64,000 nt of DNA. Source: Trogon surrucura (Eukaryota > Chordata > Aves > Trogoniformes > Trogonidae). The DNA lies in contig CM036618.1 of the NCBI GenBank assembly GCA_020746105.1, positions 12,507,001 to 12,571,000 on the forward strand. The letters are read 5' to 3'. Positions 10,715 through 23,108 of this stretch are shown here, piece after piece. Position numbers and translations under genes: made by a program. Within the stretch, counting starts at the first letter, position 1; each line of letters starts with the position of its first letter. A model generated the notes under the pieces. That model worked only from the letters and a program-made list of their open reading frames with translations, was not told the DNA's origin and did not search any database.

Positions 10715-13711
10715 GTGAATCAAAAATATTTAAATTCTAAATTTTGTCTGAAATTACTAGAACAACTGAAGTTTAAAATGATGGTTATTAAACAAAGAAA
10801 CACATTCTCAAAAGAGACTTACAGTATCTTAATGTACTGAAGTACATTAGTGAAATAATTCACTTTCTGTGGCATTTAAATATTGGGCAATCCCACATAA
10901 AATTCTCAGTATAAAGCTTATACATACAATACTACCATATCTCAAACTGACTCCTTGCCAAAGCATTCCCTTAAAATAAAAGCAGAGATGAAGCTAATGA
11001 CATTACAGTTGACACAGGAGACATGTCTGCACTGTAACACAAAGACATTCCAGATCAGATTTGAAAGCATAGGCATACGCAATTACACGTGCACATCTGA
11101 GCATGCCTAGTATGGTCATAAGTATTTCACGTGTTCAGGCAAATAACACTTCTGAAAACATACATCACTAGTTATCTAGAAAAATGCTGTGTTACCCTCA
11201 GGGACGAAAACTTAGCAAAGTTTCCCCAACAGCCAGTTGAGAAGTCAAAGTACTATGTGAAACTCAGAAAGAAGAGGATGCTCTTGGAAAGTTCTGATCT
11301 CTTGTCAGGCCCTTGTAGTAATAATTATTGCTTAAACGGAGAGCTTTCTACTTCCTTCTCTGCTTTCATTACCTATTATTGCTTGGGTGTTCATTATGAA
11401 CACTGTCTTATCAGCCCTTCTCTGTGGAAGATCTCTAGCATTCTGACTCCCTTGCTCTTGGTAAAGTAAACTATCCATTGCTTAACATGTGGGTATCACA
11501 TACAAAGAAATCCATAAAGTATATGGTGTAACTAGCCTTACTAGTCTCCTTTCTTCAGGCATCTCTTACTATATGCAAAAAGACTGTGCAAACAGGTTAT
11601 ACTCAGATAGGAAGCATACAGTAGTTATCCTTTGGCTAACACACACAATAGGAGGAGGATTAAGCTTCTTAAATTGGACATTTATTTGTGTTAACATGTC
11701 ATATTTGACTGTATACATTTTAACTTCATAAACTAATTCTGCATGCTCATTGCATGAATGGGGAAACAAAAATCTTTATGCACTCTTTTAAAGGAACTTT
11801 ATTTGCCAAAAATCACCTTTTCAGGCTGTCTTTGTGCCACAAAGAGCTGTCTTTGAGAGAAACGTTTTTCAAGCAGCCCATATTTGCATGAGTATGACAG
11901 TGTCTTTGTAGCTAACTGATCTCTGCTGTTATTTTCCCAGTAAAGAATGGCAAGACATCCAGGAACCTGATTGGTTGGCATGGATTTTGTTTGCTATAAT
12001 AAAATACAACAAGGGCTGTCAAGACTTATTGCTTCAAACGAAGAGCTGTGTACAGCATGGCTCCCCATAGCAGCCTGCATATGGAACCCTTTAAACATTC
12101 TTAAGAGACCCATTGGGGCTTCTAATTATTGTGAAACATCTCCTGGCAGAACCATTCCTACCCTTCCAAGAATGCGTTGTAAAAATAATTAGATGATGAG
12201 ATTTAGATCGAAACCGCTAACTAGTGATTTAAGAGTTTTGCTGGTACCATATAGAAAACTAAGGAAATGAAATGCTGAAAATCTTTTCACATGAAAGGAA
12301 AATAATCCTTTGTGGTTCACATTTTGGGGAGAAGACAGAGAATGAACTTCTCTTTTTCTCCATTCCTTCTCCCTCCCCAACTTTAATACTTTGTTTCCTG
12401 TGGTTACATGAGGGGGTGGAGATGTTTCTTCATTTTCTAAACATTAAACCACTTGAGAATCTCTCTCCATTTTGGGGGAGCCTGCTATTAGAGAACAACT
12501 TGAGGAACTTGCTTTAATCAAGCTTAAAAGCTAAGAAGAATAGAATCACATTTTATGGCTTTAGAGGCTAAACCAACATGTAGTCAATTAGGTGACATCA
12601 CTTCTACAAAAAAAAAGCAGAACATCTTTGTTTAATCAAAACAAACAAACAAGATTAGAAGTTTAAGTGCTGTGATTTAGGAAAGATTCACATTTTGAAT
12701 TAAATCCTGGAGGCCTATGGACATGGCAGTGATAAATATTAATCACATGAAATCTGGTGGTCAGTTTAACAGTTGTGTTAGCTTAAGTGTGAAGACGAGT
12801 ATTTTTACATTTAGCCAAGGAGGTTGGATTCATACGATATGCAGGTGTCATGGATATATTTGGTCCTTTTCCTTGTTTATTATTTTCTTAATTAAGTCTT
12901 CAAATTGAGCTTTTCAACACCTAGATCCATAAAATGAATTTAAACAGAGCTGAGGGACCTATTTATATCCTCTATTTTCTATTAGCTATTTGCCACGATG
13001 CAGGAGGGGACACATCCTGCTAAGTGTTATAGAAAATATAGAGTCTTCCCTAAAGAGATTGAAATATTAACAAGTCAAAGAATACAAGCATCACTACACT
13101 GCCATCAGTCCTGTCATTTAGATTCACAATTTACATGTGATACTGAGCCATATCTCTGTGGGTATTCCTATCCAGGCTCTGTCTCAAATGTCTGCTTTCA
13201 CCATAATGTTTCTAGAATACGACCTTTCCCACCAACCCCCATGGCTCCGACTCAAGGAAGCTCTCACTGCATCATCATTCACTGAATACTGCTGTGCCCT
13301 TCTTCCATGGCCTTTGTAAATACAATTCTGCAAACGGCTTGTTCCTATCATCATCCAAATCGTACTGCTGTCTTATTGCACTCCTCCTCCTCCTCCCCCA
13401 TCACAGAACAGTCATGGATGGACCTTCACCAGTAAGGTAGTTCCCTGCTGGTCTGCACGTGTTTCCTTCCTGTGGGTTTCCTAAACACCTTAGTTCTTTT
13501 CCATCCTGCCTTTCACCTTCTGAAGGAGATCCACGTAAGAATTAAAGCACTAATTTTTTTGCCCTCTCTTTAAGATGTTTTTCTAGTATGATGGGTACAG
13601 AAAACACTAACATGCTGCTGGCATGTTAAGGCCATTTTTTATTATGCTCAGAGATAAAATTTTACTCATTTCTTATTGTCCTCAGTTGTCCCCCTGTGTC
13701 CATCCCAGTTC
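10715..13711. other. AT-rich stretch without recognisable gene
   Basis: No repeat family or exon recognised. The open frame at 11131-11469 (112 codons, plus) has no recognisable domain or biased composition. A few T- and A-rich runs are present. Confidence 0.5.
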
Positions 13712-13822
13712 CCTAGCTGTAGACTCTCTTCTTTCTCCAACAGGAATTGTCTTCTGTTCTCTTTTACAGCACCTGGCACAAAGGGCTCTGGCTGCTAGAT
13801 ATACAGCAATACAAATAATCAT
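13712..13822 (+). mobile_element. Ancient amniote SINE relic (MIR/CORE-SINE type), 3' part
   Basis: The segment reads like the 3' half of an old amniote tRNA-derived SINE: 'gctgtagactctcttc', then a '...aattgtctt' block, 'acagcacctggcacaaagg', 'ggct...tgctagatatacagc' and the ending 'aatacaaataat'. The order of these words matches the 3' region of MIR-like SINEs shared by birds, crocodilians and turtles. It is strongly diverged and lacks a recognisable tRNA-like head. Confidence 0.6.
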
Positions 13823-13930
13823 AAATGAAAATAAACGAGTTGAGAAATTGCCTGCAGTCACACAGCAGGGCAGCGGCTGATGTAAGATTAGAAATTTTGG
13901 GACAGCTGGTTGGAAAACATGAGCCTTATT
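13823..13930 (-). mobile_element. Ancient MIR-like SINE relic, opposite orientation
   Basis: The plus strand reads 'gaaattgcctgcagtcacac', then 'agcagggcagcggctgatg' and 'taagattagaaattttggga'. This is the complement of the MIR central block that normally reads tRNA-like B box, 'ctctgcc...', 'gctgtgtgacc', 'gggcaa'. It lies tail to tail with the preceding plus-strand SINE relic. Boundaries are approximate. Confidence 0.5.
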
Positions 13931-15739
13931 CATGTTTTTCTAATTGAAAAATCGTATTTGGGATGAAAATTTAAGCTGTGGCTGTAAAACTCAGGGACCT
14001 GACTTGTGAGAACTAGTTTCTATTATTTTCTTATAACCATAATGCAGACAAGTTCTACAGAGATGATTTTAGGAACGTGGCAAAAGCTGCACAACAAACT
14101 CTTTGTGGGAATCCATTCTCCTTTTTAATCTTAAAGCTTTGCTGGTGTCACATCCCCTCATCTGCCATGGGTAGAAAGTGTTGAGTCACGGCTGTGACCC
14201 ACGCTGGTTAGTGAAAGGCATCTCTTTTGACCTCCAGGTCACTCTCACACATCAATGGTTAACTGTTGGCAACAGGCAGGCCTTTGGGGATTGCAGGATA
14301 ATCACTTTTGGTTTTAATACTGGGAATTTTGTATTTAAATGCTCTTAGCTTGTTGCTGCATGAGATTAAACAGAAATGTCTGTCAGTGTTATGAGAAGTA
14401 AGGGACTCAATGATAAACTTTAAACCCAACAAACTGTACTATTCACCGATCTAACTGTCTTTACTGTGCAAAGGCTGAAGTTTAGTCCAGAAGTTACTGT
14501 TTGCAGTTTTGCCAGCAGCACTATTTATAGTTTCAATCAATTTAAAATACATCAGAGTTGGACAATGCTGCTGTGCATGTGTGCAGGTGGAGAACACATT
14601 TATATCCATCTACAGCCTGTACAGCCTCCATTCCACAAATTTGTCAGAGCCAACCTCTCCAAATAAGCTTAACTAATATGTCTAAACCTCCTCATCTACG
14701 GGAATCAAGACAAACTTAACTGTTTCATGGATTAGAGACAGTGCTTGGAAATAATCTCTTGGCTGTTCCAGTGGCCTCATCTCTTTAGCCTATCAAAAAA
14801 AAAAAAAATTATAGCCTTCGTTAAAGGAGAGAAAAAGAGAGATTTCAATTTAAAATGTAGTAAATTTCTCTATGAGTGGAAGCATTACATTTTATGAAAA
14901 CTTTACAACAACATACTTCTGCACAATGATGAAACAAATAAATTAGCTTCATGAGATTGTGTATTAGATATGCCTCAAGCTAAAAAAGAAAAAAGTGTCA
15001 GCAAAATATGCTCAGCTCATCTAACCTGTCTACAGCTGCAGCTATCCTCAGGCAAGATGAGTGCTTGAGACTGCTCAATACTAAAGGAAGGAATATAAGC
15101 ACTTCTGAAGCATGATGCATGTGATCCATATTAGAATGATACATTAAGATAATATGAATCACGGTAGAGACTAGACTGTGAAGTTCTTCATTCATTGTAA
15201 AGGAAGTGTAGGCAAGAAACTCAGACAAAGATGTAAAGATTTAGTCACAACAACCTTTTTCTCTGGACACCTCAGACAGAAGATTTTTAGGGAGCAGACT
15301 CATTGCACAGACGGTTTTGTCCCGATAAGGTTTTCAGAAGAGGCTGCTCAGATTTTTAAGTGCCTCTGTTTATTTGTCTTTTATTCAGAAAGTCTTTCTA
15401 TTGCTTTGCTAAAATTTTCTGCACTACTCATTTTTCATGTGTTTGCAAAATTTCAGAATTTACCACCTGTAACAAACTTCAGTTCTTAAATCATTATTTT
15501 GGTAGTTCAGTAATTTGTAAAATGTAGTTTTCAGTGGATGAAATAGCTCTTAAAATTTTGATAGTACCACCAAACATATCTGGGGTTGTATGCATTGTCA
15601 ATGTCTATAAGCCTCACAGACCTTTGTAAGCTTTTCAGTCACCCTGACCTGAATTCATAAGTTCGTAATGAAGCATTTTGTGCAGAGATGTTTGATAAAA
15701 GCAGATGAGCAATAACTCACATTTGTCCTCAAAGAAAAA
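13931..15739. other. AT-rich stretch without recognisable gene
   Basis: Nothing recognised apart from an A-run near 14796-14809. The 103-codon frame at 15178-15489 has no recognisable family features. Confidence 0.45.
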
Positions 15740-15990
15740 AACATAGTAAGATGGAAATAAAATCTAACTGAGAAAACCTAGGTTAAATGTTAGAAAAAAC
15801 TAGATAAACTCTGAGGGAAGCCGTTCATGCTGCCAACAGGGGTCATGGAATCACCGTCATTTGAGTATTCAAGACTGGGCCACCCATCTGTTTAGGAATG
15901 GCTCAGGAGTTAAGCAATCAATCCTACTCTGATGGAGGGAGATGGACTTCATGACCTACCAGCAGTATCTTCCAGGCTAAATGAGCCCAT
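15740..15990 (+). mobile_element. Very old CR1/L3-like 3' end
   Basis: The words 'catgctgccaacaggggtca', 'ggaatcaccgtcatttgagt', 'tcaagactgggccacccatc' and 'gatggacttcatgacctacc' follow the order of the CR1/L3 3' region (ORF2 C-terminus, then 'gactggatgacc...'). There is no readable frame and the tail repeat is gone. This is the most diverged CR1-type copy in the window. Confidence 0.55.
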
Positions 15991-18286
15991 TATTCATGGG
16001 GCTAATAAACAGGGGAAGCCTTCTGGGGAGAAAAAAAAAAAAATATTAAAAAGTAACACTTAGAACTCCAGACTTACCTAAAACACCAGGTAAAAGAAGA
16101 AAGAAAAATCACAAGCATTACAGCTACTCCTTTTTGTTTGTTTGTTTTAAATTATGTTTCTAAAATATTAGCTTTGAGAAATAACTTAGCATAGGTTCAG
16201 ATCCAAGATTTATATTATATCTTTTTCCTATAAAGAGATAAATCAAACCTCAATAGCAACATTAGTGCATATCTATGCAATACTATTTTTTTCTGTCTCA
16301 GAACTGTTACATGTCGGGAATATAGTTTTCTCTTTTTTCCCCTATCCAAAAGCATAGATTTATCATCTTCTTGCATCAAAATTGTTTTGTAGCAAAATTC
16401 TTCAGTGAAATATAAAAGTTAAGTACTTAAATTGTTTGGTATCCCTCAGTTCTCCATCCGAACAGTCAGAGTGGCGGTATAAAACAATCTCTCTTCTTTA
16501 TAGACTGAAAAAGATAAATTCAAAAGACAGATCTTTAATTCGTTTCAGACTCAAAAATCCTGCTCAGTATTTACCTGTGAGTGTCAGGGCTAAGAAGTGT
16601 TAATATACTAAGTGCAATTTTATCAGTCAAGCAGAACACTCTTTCTGCTTGTAAATTCTACTGCAAAGAGAGAAAAACTAATCCAGTCAGTAGGTGAACT
16701 CTACTGTTCTGTGTTGTCTGAACTTCACATAGAAGAGACTCTTACTTTAGCAATCAAATACTAGGTCAGTGTAATTCCTCTTCCTGGGAATATCCCTCAT
16801 TACACAGAGGTAACATGTACCTGTGTCAGTGTAACATTCCTGTGCATTTTCAGAATCCCTAAGAACAGTTTTATTTCCTGGAAATTATTGTTATAGAGCT
16901 GACATGGATATTGCAGATCAAGTGCATTGGTAATCAAAATTTTATGTTGATCTGTGGCAATGTTCTAATAAGTCAGTTCTCAAATATTCAAGCAGTCATT
17001 ATTTCAATACATTTAATGTCTAACTAAAGAATAGAATAAATAAAAGCTGCAGCTATTGCATTTAAGCCATTCTAAAACTTGCTTTCCAGTAAAAAATTAC
17101 ATGATTTTCTAAACCTTTTTAACCTCAGCAGCAATATTTCAAACTAACAGTTTATTCAATTAAAAAGGAACATTTAAAAACAGACAATATTTTTTAAGTA
17201 TCTTAGCAACAGGTGATTGAATCCTTGCCTGGAACTATGAGACAAGTTTTGCCAAATGGGCTGCATTCTAACAATATCTTTCATATAGCAAATGGAATAA
17301 ATCTAATATTGTTTTGGACAAGTTACATAAATTACATCATAATACAAAATTCTTTATGTGTTTTCAACAACAATAGATGATGGACCCACGAAAGAAGTGA
17401 GAAAAGAATATATGGTTTTGTCCTCTCCAGCTGTGTAGTTAAAAGCAAGTAGTGAGTTCAGATATGTGGCCCCAAAATCTTTGCTTATACCTTTCACACA
17501 TACAGACAAGCATACAAGCTTCAGCTCTGTTCCTGAGGTCATTTCATGGATTAAGAGAGAGTCTTTAGGGAAAGATCCATGCACAATAAGGTACTCTCTC
17601 TCTCTCTTACAATGTCTTCTGAGGGATGGTTGAATGAGGATGTGACACTAAACATGCAGTTGTTTGATTTCGGGATAGATCTCTGCAGATTGCTCAGTAA
17701 CTCTGAAATATTAGCCTAAAACTTTGAGTGTCCAGTATGGATACTATACTATCATATCACAAACTCTTAGCCTAAAAGAAAAAAAGCAAAACCAAAAATA
17801 CTACAACCAAAACTTGTTCTTTAGTTGAAGCTTCCTACTACGCATATATATGACACAAAAATGATCCCTTGCAAGGTATCAGTCCAATAGCAGTTAATAG
17901 AAAATAATTGTCTATGACCAGAACAGTGAGAATTGGATTAAGCGATACTTAAACAGTATGGGTTCAACTTTTCCAGAGATATAGTAATAACAATAATATC
18001 TACCTTTGCTGTAAGAAAAGAACCTCTTCCTTTGCCAAGAGAGTTCCTAGGGGAAGGCTGACAATATGAGGGCTGACCAGAAAGCCCTAATTGAGGGAAA
18101 TGTGAACTACTGCAGACATGAAAGTGTGACATGGCCACTCTACAGCTGTGCCCAATTGATTGTATCTTAAAAGCAGCACAAATTCTTATTGAGGACATCC
18201 TTCACTCCCATACTCTCCCACTGAAAAATTATTCACAGAAGAATTAGTAAATAGAACAGAATAAAATATTTCACTTTTATGAGATC
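15991..18286. other. AT-rich stretch without recognisable gene
   Basis: No repeat family, exon or RNA gene recognised. A short CT run is at 17596-17609. Confidence 0.45.
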
Positions 18287-18735
18287 TACAACAATTATCT
18301 AGTCCAACTGCCTGACCCCTTCAGGGCTGACCAAAAGTTAAAGCATGTTGTTATGGGCACTATCCAAATGTGTGTTAAACACTAACAGACTTGGGCCATC
18401 AATTAGCTGTCTAGGAAGCCTCTTCCAGTGTTTGACCACCCCCTCAGTAAAAAAAATGCTTCCTAATTCCAGTCTGAATCTCCTCCGACGCAGCTGTGAG
18501 CCCTTCCCACATGCCGTGTCAGTGGATCCCAGGGACAAGAGCTCAGCACCTCCTTCTCCACATCCCCTCCTCAGGAAGCTGCAGAGATCAGTGAGGTCTC
18601 CCCTCGGCTTCATTTCCTCAAAACTAGACAAACCCAAAGTCTTTAGCTGCTCCTCACAGGACACTGCTTCCAGGCCTTTCACCACCTTTGTTGCTCTCAT
18701 CCCAATGCAGTATACTAATGTGGTCATCACATCTA
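18287..18735 (-). mobile_element. Old CR1 LINE 3' fragment
   Basis: On the minus strand this encodes the last part of CR1 ORF2. An open stretch (18338-18730, 130 codons) keeps recognisable blocks such as 'FFTEGVVKHWKRLPRQLIDGP' and 'LVFNTHLDSA', which match the '[21 protein letters not shown]' and '[12 protein letters not shown]' blocks of the young copies. It is 5' truncated and its terminal octamers have decayed. The subfamily differs clearly from the 7.2 and 40.2 kb copies. Confidence 0.85.
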
Positions 18736-19117
18736 GGGCAACTTCCTCCAGCCTAAACTGATGACAGTGTGCAACAGTCTGTCCTGATTCTCATTTTTCT
18801 TCAACTCAGTATATCTCATCTATCCATTATTGGCAGAGTCTTGAACACATCTAATAATCTTCCAAGAAAGCAGCAGATATTGTTGTGTATATGTCTCTGC
18901 TCTTTGCTGTTGTGAAACAGAATGTGTTCTCCATCCACAAATCATAGAAACAGAACTTGTTTGCCCTCCAGTTTTCATCTTACATGATTGCTCAGGATTT
19001 CACTATCTGGCAATAGCAGAAGTCAATAACTAAAGACTGTGAATAAAGTTCATTAAAATTAACAAGAAAAAATAGACAAGTGAGATATCTTCAATGACTT
19101 TTTTTTTTTTTAAATTA
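18736..19117. other. Short unique spacer
   Basis: AT-rich DNA ending in a T-run near 19100-19111; nothing recognised. Confidence 0.4.
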
Positions 19118-19300
19118 TGGGCAGCATGGTTTAATACAGAGAATATTGGACTGCAAGCTAAAAAATGGTGAGTTCTATTTCTACCTTTGCCTCTAGCATA
19201 TAAAGGGATACTGGCAAATCACTTCTTTGCCCTTGTTTATCCTTTGTAAAAAAATAATTCTTTTCTTTGGCTTGATCTATCTGATCTTCATAAAACTTAA
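19118..19300 (+). mobile_element. Ancient MIR-like SINE, nearly full length
   Basis: The segment starts 'tgggcagcatggtttaatac', a tRNA-like head. It continues with 'attggactgcaagct', a B-box-like 'gagttctatttctacc' and 'tttgcctctagcata'. Then come 'ctggcaaatcacttctttgc' and 'tttatcctttgtaaaa', matching in order the MIR blocks 'tgggcaagtcacttaacctc' and 'tttcctcatctgtaaaat'. It is preceded by a T-run. The order of five blocks makes chance similarity unlikely, but divergence is high. Confidence 0.65.
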
Positions 19301-19403
19301 ATATTATTATACCACAATGCTTAGATTAGTAATTTGGTTTATAAAATTCCAATTGAAAAATAATATGTGAATAATATTGAAGTATATTGTACTCCAAATT
19401 AGC

Positions 19404-19429
19404 TTTTTTTTTTTTTTTTTTTTTTTTTT
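19404..19429. repeat. T26 homopolymer
   Basis: Twenty-six consecutive T, without a retroposon body next to it that I can recognise. Confidence 0.9.
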
Positions 19430-22400
19430 AATTGAACAGAGTTCATTTTTAACTTGGAAAGAAAAATTAAGGCCATGTATGTATTTATATGGGTCATAAC
19501 TTCTCAGGAGATTTTAATATGTGAAATGTTACATATTTGTTATATTGCTTAAAACAATCTAAATGCTAGTGAGAGCGAGTGAATATTTAGAACAATAAGG
19601 TAGTTCTGTGCACTTTAAAATTAAAACTATAGTATAGAATCTGTTACTGCCAGATTCCTGTCATCCTTTAATCCAGTTTTTAGTCATATGATCTCTCTAA
19701 TGGATATTTTCAGACTTCTAATGTTGAAAACAAGTTATAAACAATATTCATACCAGCTGTATCATTGGGAGGTAAATGAATCAAGTATTTCAGTGCAATA
19801 AAAAGAAATAAAAAAAAAAATGAGATATAGCTGAAATAACATGAAGACTAAGACTTATTTTCCCTTTTTTTCCATATCTTCATCACAATTCAAAAAAGCT
19901 TCGTCATTTTGGAGACAAGGAATTTTCCATACACAGCTAGGCTCTTTGTGAAGAATGAAGTGTTTCCCCCCTCACATAAGTGAAGAACATTGTGTCATGC
20001 TGAGTGATGAACCATTCTCCTTTGCCACTGACAGCGTCGTGCAATGCTTTCGAATGTAGAGCAAGACGTGTTAATGTGTCAAGTCACGCTTCCTTGGAAC
20101 ACCTCACTGGGTTCATAAACACAAGCTCCCACACAGGCACAAGAGAGAAAATCTGAAGAGAATGAAGCAGTGTCAGTAGAAGAGATCAAGCCAGTTCTGA
20201 AGGTGATGTTGAGGACAAAAAGGTGTAGAATGGAAGCCTGTTGGGAATCACAAGAACATGTTTTTCCATTCCAGAAACTGTTGCCTAAAGGACATGTACA
20301 AATGGCATGTATCCAAGAAAGCCACAGGGTTTTTTGATGAGTTGGCAGTAAAGAACCTAAAACAGACAAAAGAAGTTGTAGGTCTGTATTAAGGTCTCTT
20401 TAAGGTCTGTGCTCCCTCATTCCAGAATGCTAATTATAAGAACTTTTAATGGGGGAAAAGGAGGAATATCTTATTTTACCAAATGAGTATGCCATTAGAA
20501 GAAAACAGAGCTCACAGCATTTGTCAAAACATCATGTGAAGAAAAGGATAAACTTAATCTGAGGATAGGTTTGAGAATAGAGGCACAGTTTAATCACCAC
20601 TCATTTATCCAACTTCATTCAAAAATTTGGAAAATTTCAGGGAAATTAGAAGTTTTGCTAGAAACGATCAACCTAGGCTTATATCTAAAATGGTCAGGAT
20701 TTTCATGAGTAAAAGCCTGTGATATAGCATATTGCTTTATTTTTAACCAATTTACTAATCAACTAAAGAAACACATCTGATTGCTTAAGTCCAAAAGCAT
20801 CCCATCCTTGCCTAAGACACAAGTTGCTTCCATCCTGGATGACTTCAGTAGGAGGTATGTTGGTGCTTGCCCAAGCGCTGCCCCTGAAACAGCTCATGCA
20901 TTTCTCCCTGACTGTAGCTTGAGAAATCCTCACTCAGGACAGAGTTGTCAGGGAGAAAATAATATCCAGCTGAGATCCAGAGTGAATGTCCCACTAGATG
21001 GATTGCGGTCTTTCCAGAAGAGAAGCACATGTCTCCATTTTTTTTTATCTCCTCTCCTTCTTGCTCCTCACCAAGGGACAGCCAGAGTTAGGGTAACTGA
21101 GACTCTACCTTTCCCAGGATATAAACTTTTTGTTGTTGTTGTTTTTCTGATTTGCTTTAATGTGTAAAATGTAAAATATTATAGATTTTCAATGAAAATG
21201 TCCCACTTAGAAAAAAACTATCTTGTCAGCTCAACATTTTCCTGGAACATATCAGGATTTTGATTAGAACTGGAGCTAGTCATGTGATTTATTTTTTTTT
21301 TTTTAAAAAAATAATTTAGGCCTAGTGGTCTTCCTGAAGAAATCCTCCCCCAGTTTGTTGTTTGTCCCAGTATCTGCTCCTTTGAAGGGTACTCACCAAG
21401 CACGAGAAATTCTCTAGGCAACCTGACAGTGGTTGCATACGGATGAGAAAGGACCATAAAGACCGCTAGCTCTGGGCAAATTTCTTATTCTTGGTTCCTC
21501 TCTTTTGCCAAAGAAAGTTTGTTCCTGAATGCTCTTTATTCGTCTGTTCCTATCACTTTTTTGCAATATCCACCACAAAATGGAGCGAAGAGGTACCTAC
21601 TGCTGTTTCCTTTTCACATTTCAACCTAGTAACAGTGCTTGCTTTGAAACATTATAGCACTTCATGTTACAGACATAAGTAGAAAAGCCCACTTTTATTT
21701 TAGCTCCTAGTTTTGTTCAGATTCATATTGGTGGCTATCTAAATTAATTAAACACAGTGCTTCACAATTGCCTCCTATAAAATGAAGGCGATTTTCCTTA
21801 GCAGCTTTTTAAAAAGCACTTTTCAATCTACAGGCTGTAAAATATTAAGAACTGTTGATACAAAGTTAGTTACTGTAGATACTATACAATGTCACTGGAA
21901 CAAGCTGGAGAAGTGTACAGACCCACAAAAAGTATTAATTTAGGATTTTTTCCCCTAATTTTTTAACAAAATAGTATTTTAGAAATAAGAAGTCTATATT
22001 CACATGCTTGTGTTTTAATAACATCGCATTCTACTTTTAAATAAAGGAAAAATTAGAGAATCTTTCCCCTTCAGCAACGGCAGCGGAATAGTCTGCTGGA
22101 AGTTCCATTCCATGAAGTGACATTTCTTTTCCGAAATGAAACGTCTGAGTGTACTGCCAATCACATAGTCCAGTTGGCCAAATATTCTCTGTGGCTTTGT
22201 AGAGGAACATGGACACGTGTTCAGCGTTGGGTACTTTTGAGAAATTCAGCTTAGAAAATAACACTGACCAGTACAACAACTACTGTCTGGAATTTGCTAA
22301 AACAGCACTATTTATTCCTTATGTCATTTGTATGTCAAGATGCTTCTTGCTCCTAGCATGCAAGTCTTTAAACTGAGGCAAATTTTCAGGAAATACTCCC

Positions 22401-23029
22401 TTTTCAGTTTATTGGTATGCAAATGTTTAAAGCCATCTATCCCTATAATTTAGATGAATAAAAATGTTGTCTCTCTCTTTTCTATGTAGAAGACGCATAC
22501 AGAATGCACAACGTGTTCAATCCCTCCTTAGCACAGGCAGGTAAAGAAGAGCCCTCTACACTACTGTTTGCTCAGTTCAGGAAACAGCTGATTTCTAGAA
22601 TATTTTTAAAGTAATTCTCATTAATTTTATTTAAATTAGATACAAAATACTTCTGAGTTGCTTAATGTGGTATAGGGAACTGAAGGACTCAATAAATATA
22701 GTTTAGCAACTTCATATTGAACCAGAAAATAAGGTGTTTGGATGGGCAAAATATATGCCTGAGCAATTCTGAGCACCTACAGTTTTACCTGACTCCAGTT
22801 GGGTTTATGCAGTGTTCAGATTTTCTGATACTTAGATTACTATTAATTGCTTACTAACTTCAACCTCTGATATCATAAAGGAGAGCGAAGACCTCAGGCT
22901 AGAAAAGAAGCAAAGACTTGTTCTTTAAAAACAAATTTTTCTTATCTGTAAACTACATTTCAATGCACCTTTCAGTGTGTACCATTCGTAAATTTCCCTT
23001 AACTTTGTCCTTTTTTTTTACCTGTTTTG

Positions 23030-23108
23030 TTCTATGGGGAGTTTTGGTTTGGTTTGTTTGGGGTGTTTTTTTTTCTTTGTTTTGTTTTGTTTTGTTTTTA
23101 AAAAAAAA
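23030..23108. repeat. G/T-rich simple repeat ending in (TTTTG)n and an A-run
   Basis: 'ggtttggtttg' words grade into 'tttgttttgttttgttttg' and then A9. This is a low-complexity microsatellite. Confidence 0.85.

Noticed and set aside
10155..10718. 187-codon plus-strand frame in the LTR
   Set aside because: Antisense to the inferred LTR orientation and explained by high GC; no domain seen.
11131..11469. 112-codon plus-strand frame
   Set aside because: No recognisable domain and no splice or promoter context; chance length.
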